From NCBI GenBank assembly GCA_903876735.1, contig CAIRAW010000043.1:62001-126000 (forward strand): 64,000 nt of DNA, in the 5' to 3' direction. Under the pieces are notes generated by a model, which saw only the letters and a list, made by a program, of their open reading frames with translations, did no database searches and was not told where the DNA came from. This document shows, one piece after another, positions 41,519 through 55,411 of this stretch. Each line of letters begins with the position of its first letter. Position 1 is the first letter of the stretch. A program made the position numbers and the translations under genes. The stretch comes from an uncultured beta proteobacterium. GTDB taxonomy: Bacteria > Pseudomonadota > Gammaproteobacteria > Burkholderiales > Burkholderiaceae_C.

Positions 41519-43036
41519 ATGACAACGCTTGGACGAATCATGATCTCGCTATTGCTGTGCGGGTTGACGGTTTTTTCGTCCACCTCCCACACGGCCACCT
41601 CGGGATTTACGCTTAAAACGTCGGTGACGTGCGTCGGGGGTGGCATCGACTGCGGGTCTGTGGCGCCCATCACGCAAACCTGCAAGCGAAACTGCATCAT
41701 CACCGTGCAGGCAAGTCCATGGACTGACTGGCGCTTCGACCACTGGGGAGGCGGCGCGTCTGGCAGCGCCAACCCGACCACCGTGCGCCTGACCGCCGAT
41801 ACGAGTGTCATTGCGTTCTTCGTCAAGTCGACTCCGCCTCCTCCACCGCCTCCTCCCGCAGTCGGTCGCGAGGTCATCGGTTACTTCATCCAATGGGGGA
41901 TTTATGGGCGTGATTACCTGGTCAAGGATGTTGCCGTCTCGGGCGCAGCGAACACTTTGACCGTTGTTAACTACGCATTTGCCGGCATCGCCGACAACCT
42001 CACCTGCAGCAGCCTCGATACCTTCGCGGATTGGGGCAAGAGCTTTACCGCGAGCGAAAGTGTGGACGGCGTTGGGGACTCGGTTGGCCAGTCCTTGAAA
42101 GGCAACTTCAACCAACTCAGGAAACTCAAGGCGATCTACCCGCAGATCAGGGTCGTTATCTCGATTGGTGGATGGAGCGATTCCGCACGATTCTCTGACG
42201 CAGCACTCGCGGCCAACCGGGTGAAGTTCGTGCAATCCTGCGTGGACATGTTCATCAAGGGGCAGTTCGCCGCTGGCGTCAGCGGCCCCGGCGTGTTCGA
42301 CGGAATCGACATCGATTGGGAGTACCCCGGTGCCTGTGGTGCCACCTGCAGTTTTCGCCCGGAAGACAAGGACAACTTCACGCTGCTGCTGCAGGAGTTT
42401 CGAACGCAACTCGATGCTGTGAGCCCGGGTCGACTGCTGACCGCAGCGACGCCGGTTGCGGCGTCCTACGACAACACGATGATGGATCTGCAGAAGATTT
42501 CGGCGGTCGTTGATTGGCTGAATCTGATGAGCTACGACTTCCACGGCTCCTGGGAGCCAAACGGCCCAACCAATCATCACGCTAACCTTTATCCAAACGC
42601 CTTCGATCCGTCAGCGTCGAAATTGTCGGTGGATGGGGCGGTATCCGCGTACATCGGCAAAGGGGTGCCGGCGGCCAGGATCGCCATCGGCCTCCCGTTT
42701 TACGGGCACGGCTGGACCAGAGTGCCAAGCCCGGGCCTTTACCAAAGCGCAGGAGGCCTGCCCCGCGGCGCCTGGGAACGGGGCATTGATGACTACAAGG
42801 TGCTAAAAGCAAAAGGCTATCCGGAATATTGGGACGCCGTCGCCTACGCGAGTTGGTTGTACAACGGCAGCACCTTCTGGAGCTTTGATTCTCCCCAGGC
42901 TGTGCGCAACAAGATGCTCTACATATCCACCAAGGGGCTCAGGGGCGTCATGATCTGGGAATTAAGCGGAGATGACGGCACACTGACCCGAGCCATCGCC
43001 GACTGTCTCGCTGGCATTGACAAGTGCCCGTCATAG
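41519..43036 (+). CDS. secreted chitinase, glycoside hydrolase family 18
   Basis: 505 residues from the ATG at 41519, which follows GGGGGA at good spacing; an ATG at 41513 is less likely. Domains in order: signal peptide (about 1-26), a small InlB-B-repeat-like domain with Cys residues (WRFDHWGGGASG), a linker of eight prolines (about 106-113), then the GH18 barrel. The catalytic motif DGIDIDWE is at residues 261-268 with Glu268 as acid; ISIGGWSDS and MSYDFHGSW are the other GH18 signatures. It cleaves chitin or chitooligosaccharides outside the cell. It stands alone between sugar-acid and acyl-CoA genes. Confidence 0.93.
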   Translation: MTTLGRIMISLLLCGLTVFSSTSHTATSGFTLKTSVTCVGGGIDCGSVAPITQTCKRNCIITVQASPWTDWRFDHWGGGASGSANPTTVRLTADTSVIAFFVKSTPPPPPPPPAVGREVIGYFIQWGIYGRDYLVKDVAVSGAANTLTVVNYAFAGIADNLTCSSLDTFADWGKSFTASESVDGVGDSVGQSLKGNFNQLRKLKAIYPQIRVVISIGGWSDSARFSDAALAANRVKFVQSCVDMFIKGQFAAGVSGPGVFDGIDIDWEYPGACGATCSFRPEDKDNFTLLLQEFRTQLDAVSPGRLLTAATPVAASYDNTMMDLQKISAVVDWLNLMSYDFHGSWEPNGPTNHHANLYPNAFDPSASKLSVDGAVSAYIGKGVPAARIAIGLPFYGHGWTRVPSPGLYQSAGGLPRGAWERGIDDYKVLKAKGYPEYWDAVAYASWLYNGSTFWSFDSPQAVRNKMLYISTKGLRGVMIWELSGDDGTLTRAIADCLAGIDKCPS

Positions 43037-43121
43037 CAACTTTCGAATCGGAACCAGGACTGGAGCGCCATCCACTGCCACGCCGGATGCCCGCCCCATC
43101 GCAAGCCTGCGCTTGCCGGGG

Positions 43122-43154
43122 CTAGTGGAAACCCCTAGTTGCGTTAGCCACTAG
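43122..43154. repeat. inverted repeat at regulon element F
   Basis: CTAGTGG at 43122-43128 and CCACTAG at 43148-43154. The right arm overlaps the start of the regulon element upstream of the Liv-type binding-protein gene, so it may add a second regulator's site. Confidence 0.4.
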
Positions 43155-43187
43155 TCGCAAGAACCATTGCAGTCGCGCCCCTACCAT
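43148..43187 (+). promoter_or_regulatory. acyl-CoA regulon element, copy F (Liv-type ABC operon)
   Basis: CCACTAGTCGCAAGAA (43148-43163), 18 bases, then TACCAT at 43182-43187, 94 bases before the start at 43282. The weakest copy, but with the same spacing as copies A-C. Confidence 0.5.
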
Positions 43188-43281
43188 GCCAAATTGGGTT
43201 CGCCCGTGCTTCACGGCAATGGGCAAGGCACCGCGAAAGCGACTTTCTTTTCGGTTCAAACGTCATCAAGGGGGGATCAAG

Positions 43282-44466
43282 ATGCGAAACTGGTTTCAAA
43301 AAAGGCTCCCGGGCTGCCTGATCTTTGGCTGCGCGCTGCTGGGCGCGCAAGCGATTCAGGCGCAGACAGTGAACGGCGTAAGCGCCAATGAAATCCTGAT
43401 CGGCACCGTGCAGGACCTGTCCGGCCCGGTAGTCGCGTTCAGCAAGGAAGTCGTCAACGGCCTGCGCATGCGCTTTGATGAAGCCAATGCCGCCGGCGGT
43501 GTTGCCGGGCGCAAGATCCGCCTGATCGTCGAGGACTCTGGCTACGACACCAAGAAGGGCATGATGGCCGCGCAGAAGCTGGTGCAGAGCGACCGCGTCT
43601 TCATGGTTCTGGGCACCATGGGCACGGCGGTTGCGGTCACCACGCTGCCGATTTTTCTCGAGGCCGGCATCATCCACGCCTTTCCGAACGCCGCCTCGCC
43701 GCTGGCCTACGACCCGCCCTCACCGCTGAAATTCGCGCATGCACCACCCTACAACGGCATGGGCCGGGTCATGATGCGCTTTCTGATCAAGGCGCGCGCC
43801 GATCGCAAGTTCTGCTCACTGGTGCAGGATGACGATTTCGGCCAGGACCTGATGCGCGGCGTCAACGCCGAGGCCGCGGCGCAGAAAATCAACCTGCTTG
43901 AGCGCACCACCTACAAACGCGGCGCCACCGACTTCACGTCGCAGGTGGCGCGCCTGAAGGCCGCTGGCTGCGACACCGTGGTGCTGGGTACAACGGCGCG
44001 CGAGACCGTGGCGACGCTGGCCGAAGCCAAAAAGCTCAGCTTCAGCCCGGACTTCATCAGCTCCGCAGCAGCCTTCTCGGCCCAGGTGCCCAAACTCGGT
44101 GGCGACGCCATGGAAGGGCTGATGGCCGTCGGCCTGAATCTGCCGCCCGACGCCAGCGGCCCGACCGAAGGCATGAAGAAATGGTTTGCCGCCTACAAGA
44201 CCAAGTACGGCGAAGAGCCCGGCCAGTACGCCTCGGGCGGCTACGCCAGCGCCGGCTGGGTGCTCAAGGGCATGGAAGGCGCAGGCGCCAATCTGACGGC
44301 GGCGCGCTTTAACGAAGCGATGGAACGCCTTCAGATCCCGGCTGACGAACTCGGCTTTGCGCCCATCACCTTCGGCCCGACCAAGCGACTCGGTGGCACC
44401 GACATGCGCATCTACCGCATCCAGGGCGGCAAGTGGCTGCCCGTCAGCGACTTCATCCCTTCTTGA
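43282..44466 (+). CDS. ABC transporter substrate-binding protein, branched-chain amino acid (LivJ) type, no. 1
   Basis: 394 residues from the ATG at 43282, with GGGGGGA upstream. The signal peptide is about residues 1-32 (LIFGCALLGAQAIQAQ). The mature part is a type I periplasmic binding protein (Peripla_BP_6): EILIGTVQDLSGPVVAFSKE, NAAGGVAGRKIRLIVEDSGY, FTSQVARLKAAGCDTVVLG; quotes are partial. It probably binds a carboxylic acid rather than an amino acid, given the acyl-CoA synthetase gene downstream. First of three such proteins around one Liv permease set. Confidence 0.92.
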   Translation: MRNWFQKRLPGCLIFGCALLGAQAIQAQTVNGVSANEILIGTVQDLSGPVVAFSKEVVNGLRMRFDEANAAGGVAGRKIRLIVEDSGYDTKKGMMAAQKLVQSDRVFMVLGTMGTAVAVTTLPIFLEAGIIHAFPNAASPLAYDPPSPLKFAHAPPYNGMGRVMMRFLIKARADRKFCSLVQDDDFGQDLMRGVNAEAAAQKINLLERTTYKRGATDFTSQVARLKAAGCDTVVLGTTARETVATLAEAKKLSFSPDFISSAAAFSAQVPKLGGDAMEGLMAVGLNLPPDASGPTEGMKKWFAAYKTKYGEEPGQYASGGYASAGWVLKGMEGAGANLTAARFNEAMERLQIPADELGFAPITFGPTKRLGGTDMRIYRIQGGKWLPVSDFIPS

Positions 44467-44495
44467 TTCACCGGCACCCTATAACAGGAGACACC

Positions 44496-45686
44496 ATGAG
44501 CATCAACCGCAGAAACCTGATCGTCCAAGGCGCTGCCGGTGCATTTGCACTGACGGCACTGAGCCGCAACGCCAGCGCCCAAGGCCGCACCCAGGGCATT
44601 ACCGATACCGAGATCCTGATCGGCTCGCACCAGGACCTGAGTGGCCCGGTGGCGGCGCTGGGCAGCCCGCTGCGCGACGGCATGCTGCTGGCGGTGGACG
44701 ACATCAACGCGGCCGGCGGCATCAACGGCCGCCAGTTGCGCATGCTGGTCGAGGACACGGCGTTCGACCCGAAGAAAGCCGTGCTGGCCACCGAGAAACT
44801 GGTCGGGCAGGACAAGGTTTTTGCCATGATCGCCTGCCTCGGATCGGCGCCGGTGCAAGCCTCCATGCCGCTCATGCTCGAAGCCAATGTGCCGGTGCTG
44901 TTCTCGGGCACGCCGGCTGAATTCACTTACGCGCCGTTTCACCACATCAAGTTCGGCCTGAACCTGCCCTACGGCATCCAGGTGCGCGCCATGGTGCGCC
45001 ACGCGGTCGAGAAGCTGGGCAAGAAACGCGTCGGCATCCTGTACCAGGACGACGAGACCGGCCTGAGCGTGCTGCGTGCGACCGAGGAACAACTCAAGGT
45101 GCACAACATGGCGATCGTGGAGCAGACCAGCTACAAGCGCGGCGCGATCGACTTTGCCTCGCAGATCTCCAAGCTCAAGGCCGCCAACGTCGACCTGGTG
45201 GTGCTGGGCACCATCATCCGCGAGACCGCCGGCGCCTGCATCGAAGCCAAGAAGCAGGGCTGGAATGTGGACATGATGGTGACGCTGGCCGGCGCCAACA
45301 GCGCCGTGGTGAAAATCGGCGGCGCTGCCGTTGAAGGCCTGTACGCCATGACGCAGTTTGTGGCCATCAACGCGCAGACCCAGACGCCGGCGCTGCAGGG
45401 CGTGCTCGCGCGCTACCTGGCCAAGTACAAGAAAGAACCCGACGACGGTCTCATCTACGGCTACATGTCGGTGCAGTTGTTCGCGGAAGCCGCTCGCAAG
45501 GCCGGACGCACGCTCACCGTCGACACGCTGGTGGCCGCGCTCGAACAGGTCAAGGGCTGGACCGGCGTGTTCCAGGCCGCTCCGGTTAGCTTTGCTGCGA
45601 ACGAACATCTGGGCGCGCGCTCGGGCATTCTGACGCGCGTGAAGGATGGCAAGTTCATGCCCATCACCGGCGCACTGACCTACTGA
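44496..45686 (+). CDS. ABC transporter substrate-binding protein, LivJ type, no. 2, Tat-type signal
   Basis: 396 residues from the ATG at 44496 (AGGAG upstream). The N terminus INRRNLIVQGAAGAFALTAL is a twin-Arg-like signal, cleaved near ASAQ. The mature protein resembles no. 1 (EILIGSHQDLSGPVAALG, YKRGAIDFASQISKLKAANV), so the two arose by duplication, but the signals differ (Sec-like against Tat-like). It is immediately upstream of livH. Two receptors for one permease pair suggest a widened substrate range. Confidence 0.92.
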   Translation: MSINRRNLIVQGAAGAFALTALSRNASAQGRTQGITDTEILIGSHQDLSGPVAALGSPLRDGMLLAVDDINAAGGINGRQLRMLVEDTAFDPKKAVLATEKLVGQDKVFAMIACLGSAPVQASMPLMLEANVPVLFSGTPAEFTYAPFHHIKFGLNLPYGIQVRAMVRHAVEKLGKKRVGILYQDDETGLSVLRATEEQLKVHNMAIVEQTSYKRGAIDFASQISKLKAANVDLVVLGTIIRETAGACIEAKKQGWNVDMMVTLAGANSAVVKIGGAAVEGLYAMTQFVAINAQTQTPALQGVLARYLAKYKKEPDDGLIYGYMSVQLFAEAARKAGRTLTVDTLVAALEQVKGWTGVFQAAPVSFAANEHLGARSGILTRVKDGKFMPITGALTY

Positions 45687-45728
45687 TTTTTCACGATTGA
45701 TGGCGCGACGAGCGCAGGAGACAACAAC

Positions 45729-46604
45729 TTGGTGATCCTACAACTGACGATTTCGGGCATCTCGCTCGGCTGCATCTACGCGCTGATCGCGCTCGGATTC
45801 GTGCTGATCTACAAGGCCACCGAGACCGTGAACTTCGCGCAGGGTGAACTGATGATGCTGGGCGCCTTTTCCGGCCTGGTGCTGATGAAGATGGTCGGAC
45901 TGCCGTTCTGGGCCGCGGCGCTGATTGCCGTCGTCGGCATGGGCGGCTTCGGCTTTCTGGTCGAGCGCATCGCGATCCGTCCGATCCTGGGCCAGCCGCA
46001 GTTCACGGTGGTCATGCTGACCATCGGCCTGGGCTATGTGCTGCGCGGCCTGATCACCATGATTCCCGGCATTGGCTCGGACACCAACACGCTGGAGGTC
46101 CCGTACAAGGGCGTGGTCTGGAACATGTCGGGCCTGGTGCTCAGCGCCGAGCAACTGGCCATCATCCTGATCACTGCCGTGCTGTGTCTGGGCCTGTACC
46201 TGATGTTCCGCTACAGCAAGATCGGCATCGCCATGCAGGCGGCCTCGCAAAACCAGATTGCCGCCTACTACATGGGCATTCCGGTCAAGCGCCTCAACGG
46301 CCTGGTCTGGGGCCTCTCTGCCGCAGTCGCGGCGCTGGCCGGTCTGCTGCTCGCGCCTATCACCTTCGTCCACGCCAACATGGGCTACATCGGCCTGAAG
46401 GCGTTTCCGGCGGCAGTGGTCGGCGGCTTTGGCAGCCTGCCCGGCGCCATCGTTGGCGGCCTGGTCATCGGCATCGTCGAATCCTTCGCCGGCTTCTACC
46501 TGCCCGAGGGTTTCAAGGACATCGCCGCCTACGTGGTGGTGCTGATCATGCTGGTGCTCAAGCCGACCGGACTGTTCGGCGGCAGTGTTCGTAAAAAGGT
46601 TTGA
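45729..46604 (+). CDS. livH: branched-chain amino acid-type ABC permease LivH
   Basis: 291 residues, about eight membrane segments. The start is a TTG at 45729 (or GTG at 45732), since AGGAG lies 8-11 bases upstream and no ATG fits. Typical LivH wording: GCIYALIALGFVLIYKATE, NFAQGELMMLGAF, AVVGGFGSLPGAIVGGLVIG. Inner-membrane channel subunit with livM. The non-ATG start may lower its synthesis relative to the binding proteins. Confidence 0.93.
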   Translation: MVILQLTISGISLGCIYALIALGFVLIYKATETVNFAQGELMMLGAFSGLVLMKMVGLPFWAAALIAVVGMGGFGFLVERIAIRPILGQPQFTVVMLTIGLGYVLRGLITMIPGIGSDTNTLEVPYKGVVWNMSGLVLSAEQLAIILITAVLCLGLYLMFRYSKIGIAMQAASQNQIAAYYMGIPVKRLNGLVWGLSAAVAALAGLLLAPITFVHANMGYIGLKAFPAAVVGGFGSLPGAIVGGLVIGIVESFAGFYLPEGFKDIAAYVVVLIMLVLKPTGLFGGSVRKKV

Positions 46605-46613
46605 GGATTTCCC

Positions 46614-47690
46614 ATGCGCTTTATCTTCAAGACTGATTACGTTCAGGACATCAATCTGGTCAAGCACCGGGGCCAGTTGTTCTGGTACGGCCTGCTGCTG
46701 CTGGCGCTGCTGACAGCGCCGCTATGGGCCACCTCCTACTGGCTGTCGCAGCTCAACTTCGTGCTGATCTACGGCGTTGCCGGCCTGGGCCTGATGCTGC
46801 TGGCCGGCTACACCGGTCTGGCCTCGATCGGCCACGCCGCCTTCTTTGGCGTGGGCGCCTACACCGAGGCCTATCTGGCGACCAAGGGCTGGCCGTTTCC
46901 GTTGTCTATGCTGGCCGCGGGCGCTTTGTCGGCCGCCGTGGGTGTCGTCGTCGGCCTGCCGGCGCTGCGCATCAAGGGCATGTACCTGGCGATCGCGACC
47001 CTGTCCTTTGGCTTCATCGTCGAAGAGGCACTGGCGCGCTGGGAATCGGTCACCGGTGGCAACAGCGGCATGGCGGTCAAGGTGCCGGAAATCTGGGGCT
47101 GGGAACTCAAGTCCAGCGAATCCTTCTACTGGCTCAGCCTGGCTGTCGCCGTGCTGGTCACACTCGCCGTACTCAACCTGCTGCGCTCCTCAACCGGGCG
47201 CGCCTTTATCGCCATTCGCGATTCCGAAATCTCGGCGCAGAGCATGGGCATCCAGCTGGCGCGCTACAAGACGGTCGCCTTTGCGCTCTCCGCCGTCATC
47301 GTTGGCCTGGCCGGTGCGCTCTACGCGCACAAGCTGCGCTTCATCTCGCCTGAGCAGTTCGGCATCACGCAATCGGTCGAACTGCTGTTGCTGGTAGTGG
47401 TGGGCGGCCTCGGCTCCGTGCACGGCGCCTACCTGGGTGCGATCTTCATCATCACCATGCCGCAACTGATCTCGCTGGCCAAAGACCATCTGCCACCGGC
47501 CATCGGCCAGGCCACCGGCTTGCAGTCGGTCGTCTTCGGCCTGGTGCTGATGGCCTTCGTCCTGTTTGAGCCGATGGGCCTGTATGGCCGCTGGCTCAAG
47601 ATCCGAACCTACCTCGAACTGTTTCCGATCTACCGCAAAGGCATGTTCAAGCGGCAGAAATCGTTCCAGAAGTCCGAACAGCAAAAATAA
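46614..47690 (+). CDS. livM: branched-chain amino acid-type ABC permease LivM
   Basis: 358 residues with many membrane segments. LivM signatures are [40 protein letters not shown], and [14 protein letters not shown]; the C-terminal tail is basic ([18 protein letters not shown]). GAGG precedes the start. Second channel subunit of the importer, 9 bases after livH. Confidence 0.93.
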   Translation: MRFIFKTDYVQDINLVKHRGQLFWYGLLLLALLTAPLWATSYWLSQLNFVLIYGVAGLGLMLLAGYTGLASIGHAAFFGVGAYTEAYLATKGWPFPLSMLAAGALSAAVGVVVGLPALRIKGMYLAIATLSFGFIVEEALARWESVTGGNSGMAVKVPEIWGWELKSSESFYWLSLAVAVLVTLAVLNLLRSSTGRAFIAIRDSEISAQSMGIQLARYKTVAFALSAVIVGLAGALYAHKLRFISPEQFGITQSVELLLLVVVGGLGSVHGAYLGAIFIITMPQLISLAKDHLPPAIGQATGLQSVVFGLVLMAFVLFEPMGLYGRWLKIRTYLELFPIYRKGMFKRQKSFQKSEQQK

Positions 47691-47705
47691 GCGAGAACCC
47701 CCTTC

Positions 47706-48503
47706 ATGACAGACATCCTGCTTTCGGTCAAGGACATCTCCGTCCGTTTTGGCGGCGTTCTGGCGGTCAACAAGGTCAGCTTCGACGTGCGCCGCGGCGA
47801 GGTCTTCACGCTGATCGGACCCAACGGTGCCGGCAAGACCACCGTGTTCAACCTGATCAGCCGCATCTACCAGCCGACATCGGGCGAGATCCGCTTTGAC
47901 GGCGAACTGCTGACCGCGCTGCCACCGCATGGCATCGCTGCGCTGGGCATTGCGCGCACCTTCCAGAACATCGAGCTGTTCGAGTACGCAACCGTGCTGC
48001 AAAACCTGCTGATCGGTTTCCACACCCACCGCAGCTGCGGCTTGCTCGCCGAAGTGTTCTTCACGCCAGCGGCGCGGCGCAGCGAGCTGGCAGCGCGGCG
48101 CAAGGCCGAAGAGGTGATCGACCTGCTCAAGCTCCAGCATTACCGCGATTCCCACGTGGCCGGTCTGCCCTACGGCGTGCGCAAGGTGGTGGAACTGGCG
48201 CGCGCCCTGTGCACCGAACCCAAACTGCTGCTGCTCGATGAGCCCTCATCCGGACTGAACGCCGAAGAGACCGAGGACATGGCCTGGTGGATCCAGGACA
48301 TCCAGGAGGAGCTCGGCGTCACCGTGCTGATGGTCGAACATGACATGAGCCTGGTCTCGCGTGTGTCGGACCGCGTGCTCGCGATGAACCAGGGTGAAGT
48401 CCTGTTCCAGGGCAACCCGAGCGAGGTCGAGAACAATCCGGCTGTGATCGAAGCCTACCTCGGCACCGTCAGTGACGTGGCCAGCTTGCGGAGGGTGGCA
48501 TGA
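47706..48503 (+). CDS. livG: branched-chain amino acid-type ABC ATPase LivG
   Basis: 265 residues. Walker [10 protein letters not shown], Walker [13 protein letters not shown], and [20 protein letters not shown] are present; the signature is the variant [15 protein letters not shown] usual in LivG. The stop overlaps the livF start (ATGA), so the two ATPases are coupled. Confidence 0.93.
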   Translation: MTDILLSVKDISVRFGGVLAVNKVSFDVRRGEVFTLIGPNGAGKTTVFNLISRIYQPTSGEIRFDGELLTALPPHGIAALGIARTFQNIELFEYATVLQNLLIGFHTHRSCGLLAEVFFTPAARRSELAARRKAEEVIDLLKLQHYRDSHVAGLPYGVRKVVELARALCTEPKLLLLDEPSSGLNAEETEDMAWWIQDIQEELGVTVLMVEHDMSLVSRVSDRVLAMNQGEVLFQGNPSEVENNPAVIEAYLGTVSDVASLRRVA

Positions 48504-49285
48504 GCGACAACACAGCACCCACCATGCTCGCGCTCTCGAATGTCGAGAGCTCCTACGGGCCGATCAAGGCAATCCGCGGCGTCAGCCTGAAAGTGCGCAA
48601 GGGCGAAATCGCCACCGTGCTGGGCTCCAACGGCGCGGGCAAGAGCACCATCCTGAAAACCATTTCCGGCATTCTGGACCCGACGCGCGGCACGGTGGAG
48701 TTCAACGGCCAGGACATCACGGCGCAGGACCCAACGCTGATCGTCAAGCGCGGTCTGAGCCATGTGCCCGAAGGGCGCGAAGTGTTCCCGCTGCTGTCAG
48801 TGCGCGACAACCTCTTGATGGGCGCCTACACGCGAGCCGACAAGGACGGTGTGGCGCGCGATCTGGAGTCGGTCTACGCCTACTTCCCGATCCTGCACGA
48901 GCGCGCCGCGCAGCACGCCGGCCTGCTCTCGGGCGGCCAGCAGCAGATGCTGGCCATCTCGCGCGCGCTGATGGCGTCGCCGCAACTGATCCTGCTCGAC
49001 GAGCCGAGCCTGGGCCTGAGCCCGAAGCTGACCAAGGACATCTTCGAGATCGTCGTGCGCATCAACCGCGAGCGCGGCACCACCATTTTGCTGGTCGAGC
49101 AGAACGCCAACATGGCGCTCAACGTCGGTGATTTTGGCTACGTTCTGGAGAACGGACGCATCGTGATGGAAGACAGTTGCGCGCGCCTGCGCGAGAAGGA
49201 AGACATCCAGGAGTTCTACCTCGGGATGAAGGAAGCCGGTGTGCGCGGCGAGCGGCGCTGGAAAAAGAAAAAAACCTGGCGCTGA
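48500..49285 (+). CDS. livF: branched-chain amino acid-type ABC ATPase LivF
   Basis: 261 residues. Walker A GSNGAGKST, signature LSGGQQQMLAISRAL, Walker B LILLDEPSLGLSP, and switch VEQNANMALN fit LivF. A lysine-rich tail (RRWKKKKTWR) extends past the usual end. It completes the importer; the next gene activates an acid to its CoA ester, so the imported ligand is probably an organic acid. Confidence 0.93.
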   Translation: MSDNTAPTMLALSNVESSYGPIKAIRGVSLKVRKGEIATVLGSNGAGKSTILKTISGILDPTRGTVEFNGQDITAQDPTLIVKRGLSHVPEGREVFPLLSVRDNLLMGAYTRADKDGVARDLESVYAYFPILHERAAQHAGLLSGGQQQMLAISRALMASPQLILLDEPSLGLSPKLTKDIFEIVVRINRERGTTILLVEQNANMALNVGDFGYVLENGRIVMEDSCARLREKEDIQEFYLGMKEAGVRGERRWKKKKTWR

Positions 49286-49337
49286 GTGTGGCCGCTGGCA
49301 ACAACTTTCTGCTTGACCGATCAACCTGAATAACCTG

Positions 49338-51188
49338 ATGGCCCCAATGAGCACTGCATTGACCACTTCTCCCGATTACGCGACCCTGGCGCAAATGTTC
49401 TGGCATGGTGTGCGCACGCGCTCCAGCGCGACCATGATGCGCCAGAAAGACCTTGGCATCTGGCGCAGCTACAGCTGGACCGAGGTCGGCGAGATCGTCA
49501 CCGATGTCGCCGCCGCTCTGCGCAGCTTTGGCATGCAAGCCGGTGACGTCACCTCGGTGCTGTCCAACACGAACCGTGAATGGGTCTGGGCCGATCTGGG
49601 CGCGCTCACCGCCGGCGGCGTGGTCAATGGCATCTACCCGACCGATGCGGCAGCGCAGCTTGAATACCTGTGCAGTGATTCCCGCACCCAATTCCTCTTT
49701 GTCGAAGACGAAGAGCAACTCGACAAGTACCTGGAGGTGCGCGAGCGTCTGCCCGAGCTGCGCCAGGTCATCGTCTTTGACATGGAAGGACTGCGCAAGC
49801 TCGACGACCCGCAGGTCATGAGCTTCGAGCGTTTCCTGGAAGTCGGCCGGGCCTACCGGCAACAGCATCCCGACATCGTGGCCGAGGGCCTGCGCGCGCG
49901 CACGGCCAACGATCTGGCGATTCTGGTCTACACCTCCGGCACCACCGGCAAACCCAAGGGCGCCATGCTCTCGCACGGCAACCTGGTGGCGTCCTGCCTG
50001 ATGGCCAGCGCCGTGCTGTTCAAGGACCTGCCGGCTTACAGCGAACGCATTGCCTTCCTGCCGCTGTGCCACGTAGCCGAGCGCATCGGCGGCGAGTACA
50101 CGGCGATCCAGACCGGCCACATTCTCAATTTTGTCGAGAACCCGGACACCGTGTTCGAGAACCTGCGCGAAGTGCAGCCCGCCTATTTCGCCGGTGTGCC
50201 ACGCATCTGGGAAAAAATTTACTCCAGCACGATGATTGCGCTGAAGGAAGCCTCCGGTCTGCAGCAATGGGCCTATGCCCAGGCGATCGCCGCCGGCCAG
50301 GCCATGGCCAGCGTGCACGAGCAATGGCAGGAGCCGGGTACGGGGCTGCGCCTGCGCTACTGGCTGGCGCGCAAACTGGTGCTGAACAACCTGCGCCGGG
50401 CCATGGGCCTGAACCAACTGCTCTGCGGCGTCACCGGCGCGGCGCCGATCTCGCCCGAACTGATCCGCTGGTACCACGCCATGGGCATCGACCTGCGCGA
50501 GACCTGGGGCATGACCGAGTCCGGCGGCGGCTCCACGCTGACACCGAAACGCCGCCGCCCAGGCAGCATCGGCATGCCGTTTCCGCCGATGGAGCTGCGC
50601 ATCTCGGACGAAGGCGAACTGCAACTGCGCGGTCCGACCGTCTTCATGGGTTACCTCAATCTGCCTGAGAAAACCGCCGAGACACTGGAGGGCGGCTGGC
50701 TGCACACGGGCGACGCCGGGCGCGTCGACGCCGACGGCTACTACTACATCACCGACCGCATCAAGGACATCATCATCACCGCTGGCGGCAAGAACATCAC
50801 GCCCTCAGAATGGGAGAACCAGCTCAAGTTCAGCCCCTATGTCACCGACGCCGTGGTGATCGGCGACAAGCGCGCCTACCTGAGCTGCCTGGTCATGATC
50901 GACCACGAAAACGTGGAGCAGTGGGCGCAGGACGCGCAAGTGGAGTTCTCCGACTACCGCTCGTTGTGCCGCAGTCGCCAGGTGCTCGACCTGATCGGCG
51001 CCGAGATCGAGAAGGTCAACAAGGAATTCGCCCGGGTCGAACAGATCAAGGAGTTCCGCCTGATCGAGAACAAGCTGACCGCCGAGGACGAAGAGCTGAC
51101 ACCGACCATGAAGCTCAAGCGCAAACTTGTCAACGAAAAATACAAGGACCTCATCGCCTCCATGTACGGAGCCGGGAAGGCGGCCTGA
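49338..51188 (+). CDS. long-chain acyl-CoA synthetase family protein (AMP-binding)
   Basis: 616 residues. AMP-binding motif [37 protein letters not shown], the ATP motif [11 protein letters not shown], and the hinge [21 protein letters not shown] are all present (the last quoted in part). It joins a fatty or branched acid to CoA. The start may be the ATG at 49338 or 49347; neither has a clear ribosome site. Placed after livF, it likely traps the imported acid inside the cell. Confidence 0.9.
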   Translation: MAPMSTALTTSPDYATLAQMFWHGVRTRSSATMMRQKDLGIWRSYSWTEVGEIVTDVAAALRSFGMQAGDVTSVLSNTNREWVWADLGALTAGGVVNGIYPTDAAAQLEYLCSDSRTQFLFVEDEEQLDKYLEVRERLPELRQVIVFDMEGLRKLDDPQVMSFERFLEVGRAYRQQHPDIVAEGLRARTANDLAILVYTSGTTGKPKGAMLSHGNLVASCLMASAVLFKDLPAYSERIAFLPLCHVAERIGGEYTAIQTGHILNFVENPDTVFENLREVQPAYFAGVPRIWEKIYSSTMIALKEASGLQQWAYAQAIAAGQAMASVHEQWQEPGTGLRLRYWLARKLVLNNLRRAMGLNQLLCGVTGAAPISPELIRWYHAMGIDLRETWGMTESGGGSTLTPKRRRPGSIGMPFPPMELRISDEGELQLRGPTVFMGYLNLPEKTAETLEGGWLHTGDAGRVDADGYYYITDRIKDIIITAGGKNITPSEWENQLKFSPYVTDAVVIGDKRAYLSCLVMIDHENVEQWAQDAQVEFSDYRSLCRSRQVLDLIGAEIEKVNKEFARVEQIKEFRLIENKLTAEDEELTPTMKLKRKLVNEKYKDLIASMYGAGKAA

Positions 51189-51202
51189 CACAAGGGGTAA
51201 GT

Positions 51203-54459
<3,257 letters not shown>

Positions 54460-54493
54460 GCGCACGGGCGAAGTCGGGCACCACCCGGCGTAA

Positions 54494-54533
54494 CCAATTG
54501 ACGCAAGACGCCTGGCGGCAGGCGGTCTATTCT
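54494..54533 (+). promoter_or_regulatory. acyl-CoA regulon element, copy C (crotonase operon)
   Basis: CCAATTGACGCAAGAC (54494-54509), 18 bases, then TATTCT at 54528-54533, 34 bases before the start at 54568. The 16-mer is identical to copy A, 32 kb away. Confidence 0.72.
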
Positions 54534-54567
54534 GCGCCCGATCTACTACTGCGAAACAACACACGCG

Positions 54568-55356
54568 ATGCCCACTGCCCTGTTGCTTGACTACCGCGAT
54601 GACGTGGCCGTGTTCACCCTGAACCGACCACAGCGCGCCAATGTGCTCGACTTTGAGATGTCGGCCGCCCTGATCGCGGCCATCGAAACCGTAGCGAAAA
54701 ATCAATCGGTGCGCGCCGTGCTGCTGCAGGCGCGCGGCCGACAGTTCTGCGGCGGTGGCGACATCACCGATTTTTCCCGCGCGCTCGACCAACTGGGCGA
54801 TCTGCTGGAGCGCGGCATCCCGCCGCTGCACCGCGCCATCCACCAACTCGCAACGCTGCCAGTGCCGGTGATCAGCGCGCTCAACGGACCAATCGGCGGC
54901 GGTGGCATTGGCCTGGCGCTGTGCGCCGACATCGTCATTGCCGCAGAGTCGATGAAGCTGCGCGGCGGCTATTCGGCCATCGGCCTGACGCCTGATGTCG
55001 GCGCCTCCTGGTTCCTGGCCCGACGCATCGGCGCAGCCCGGACCAAGGAAATCTTCTTCACCAACGAAGCCCTGTCAGCGCAAGAATGCCTGGCGCTGGG
55101 CATCGTCTCAAGGGTCTGCCCGGACGCCGAGCTGGCCGAGCGTGCGTTTGCCCTGGCGGCCTCGCTGGCGCGCGGCGCCACCGGATCGTTCGGGCGCATC
55201 AAACTGCTGGCAGACGGCGCCGCTGATCGCTCGCTGGCCGAGCAACTCGATCTGGAGCACCGCTGCATGGTCGAGTCCGGCCGCAGCGCCGAAGCCGTCG
55301 AGGGCGTCACCGCCTTCATGCAGAAAAGAGCCCCCTGTTTCACCAAACCGGCCTGA
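54568..55356 (+). CDS. enoyl-CoA hydratase/isomerase (PaaG/ECI-like)
   Basis: 262 residues, crotonase fold. Oxyanion pockets: FCGGGDITDF and GGGGIGLALCADI. The catalytic region reads SAIGLTPDVGASWFLARRIG, with Asp at the place used by PaaG-type and delta-3,delta-2-enoyl-CoA isomerases and no hydratase Glu. I therefore favour double-bond isomerase activity. It heads an operon with a binding protein and a second crotonase under regulon element C. Confidence 0.87.
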   Translation: MPTALLLDYRDDVAVFTLNRPQRANVLDFEMSAALIAAIETVAKNQSVRAVLLQARGRQFCGGGDITDFSRALDQLGDLLERGIPPLHRAIHQLATLPVPVISALNGPIGGGGIGLALCADIVIAAESMKLRGGYSAIGLTPDVGASWFLARRIGAARTKEIFFTNEALSAQECLALGIVSRVCPDAELAERAFALAASLARGATGSFGRIKLLADGAADRSLAEQLDLEHRCMVESGRSAEAVEGVTAFMQKRAPCFTKPA

Positions 55357-55411
55357 ACCTCCAGAGCCGAAACCATCACTTTTCCCTCACCCACCACAAG
55401 GAGCATAGCCC

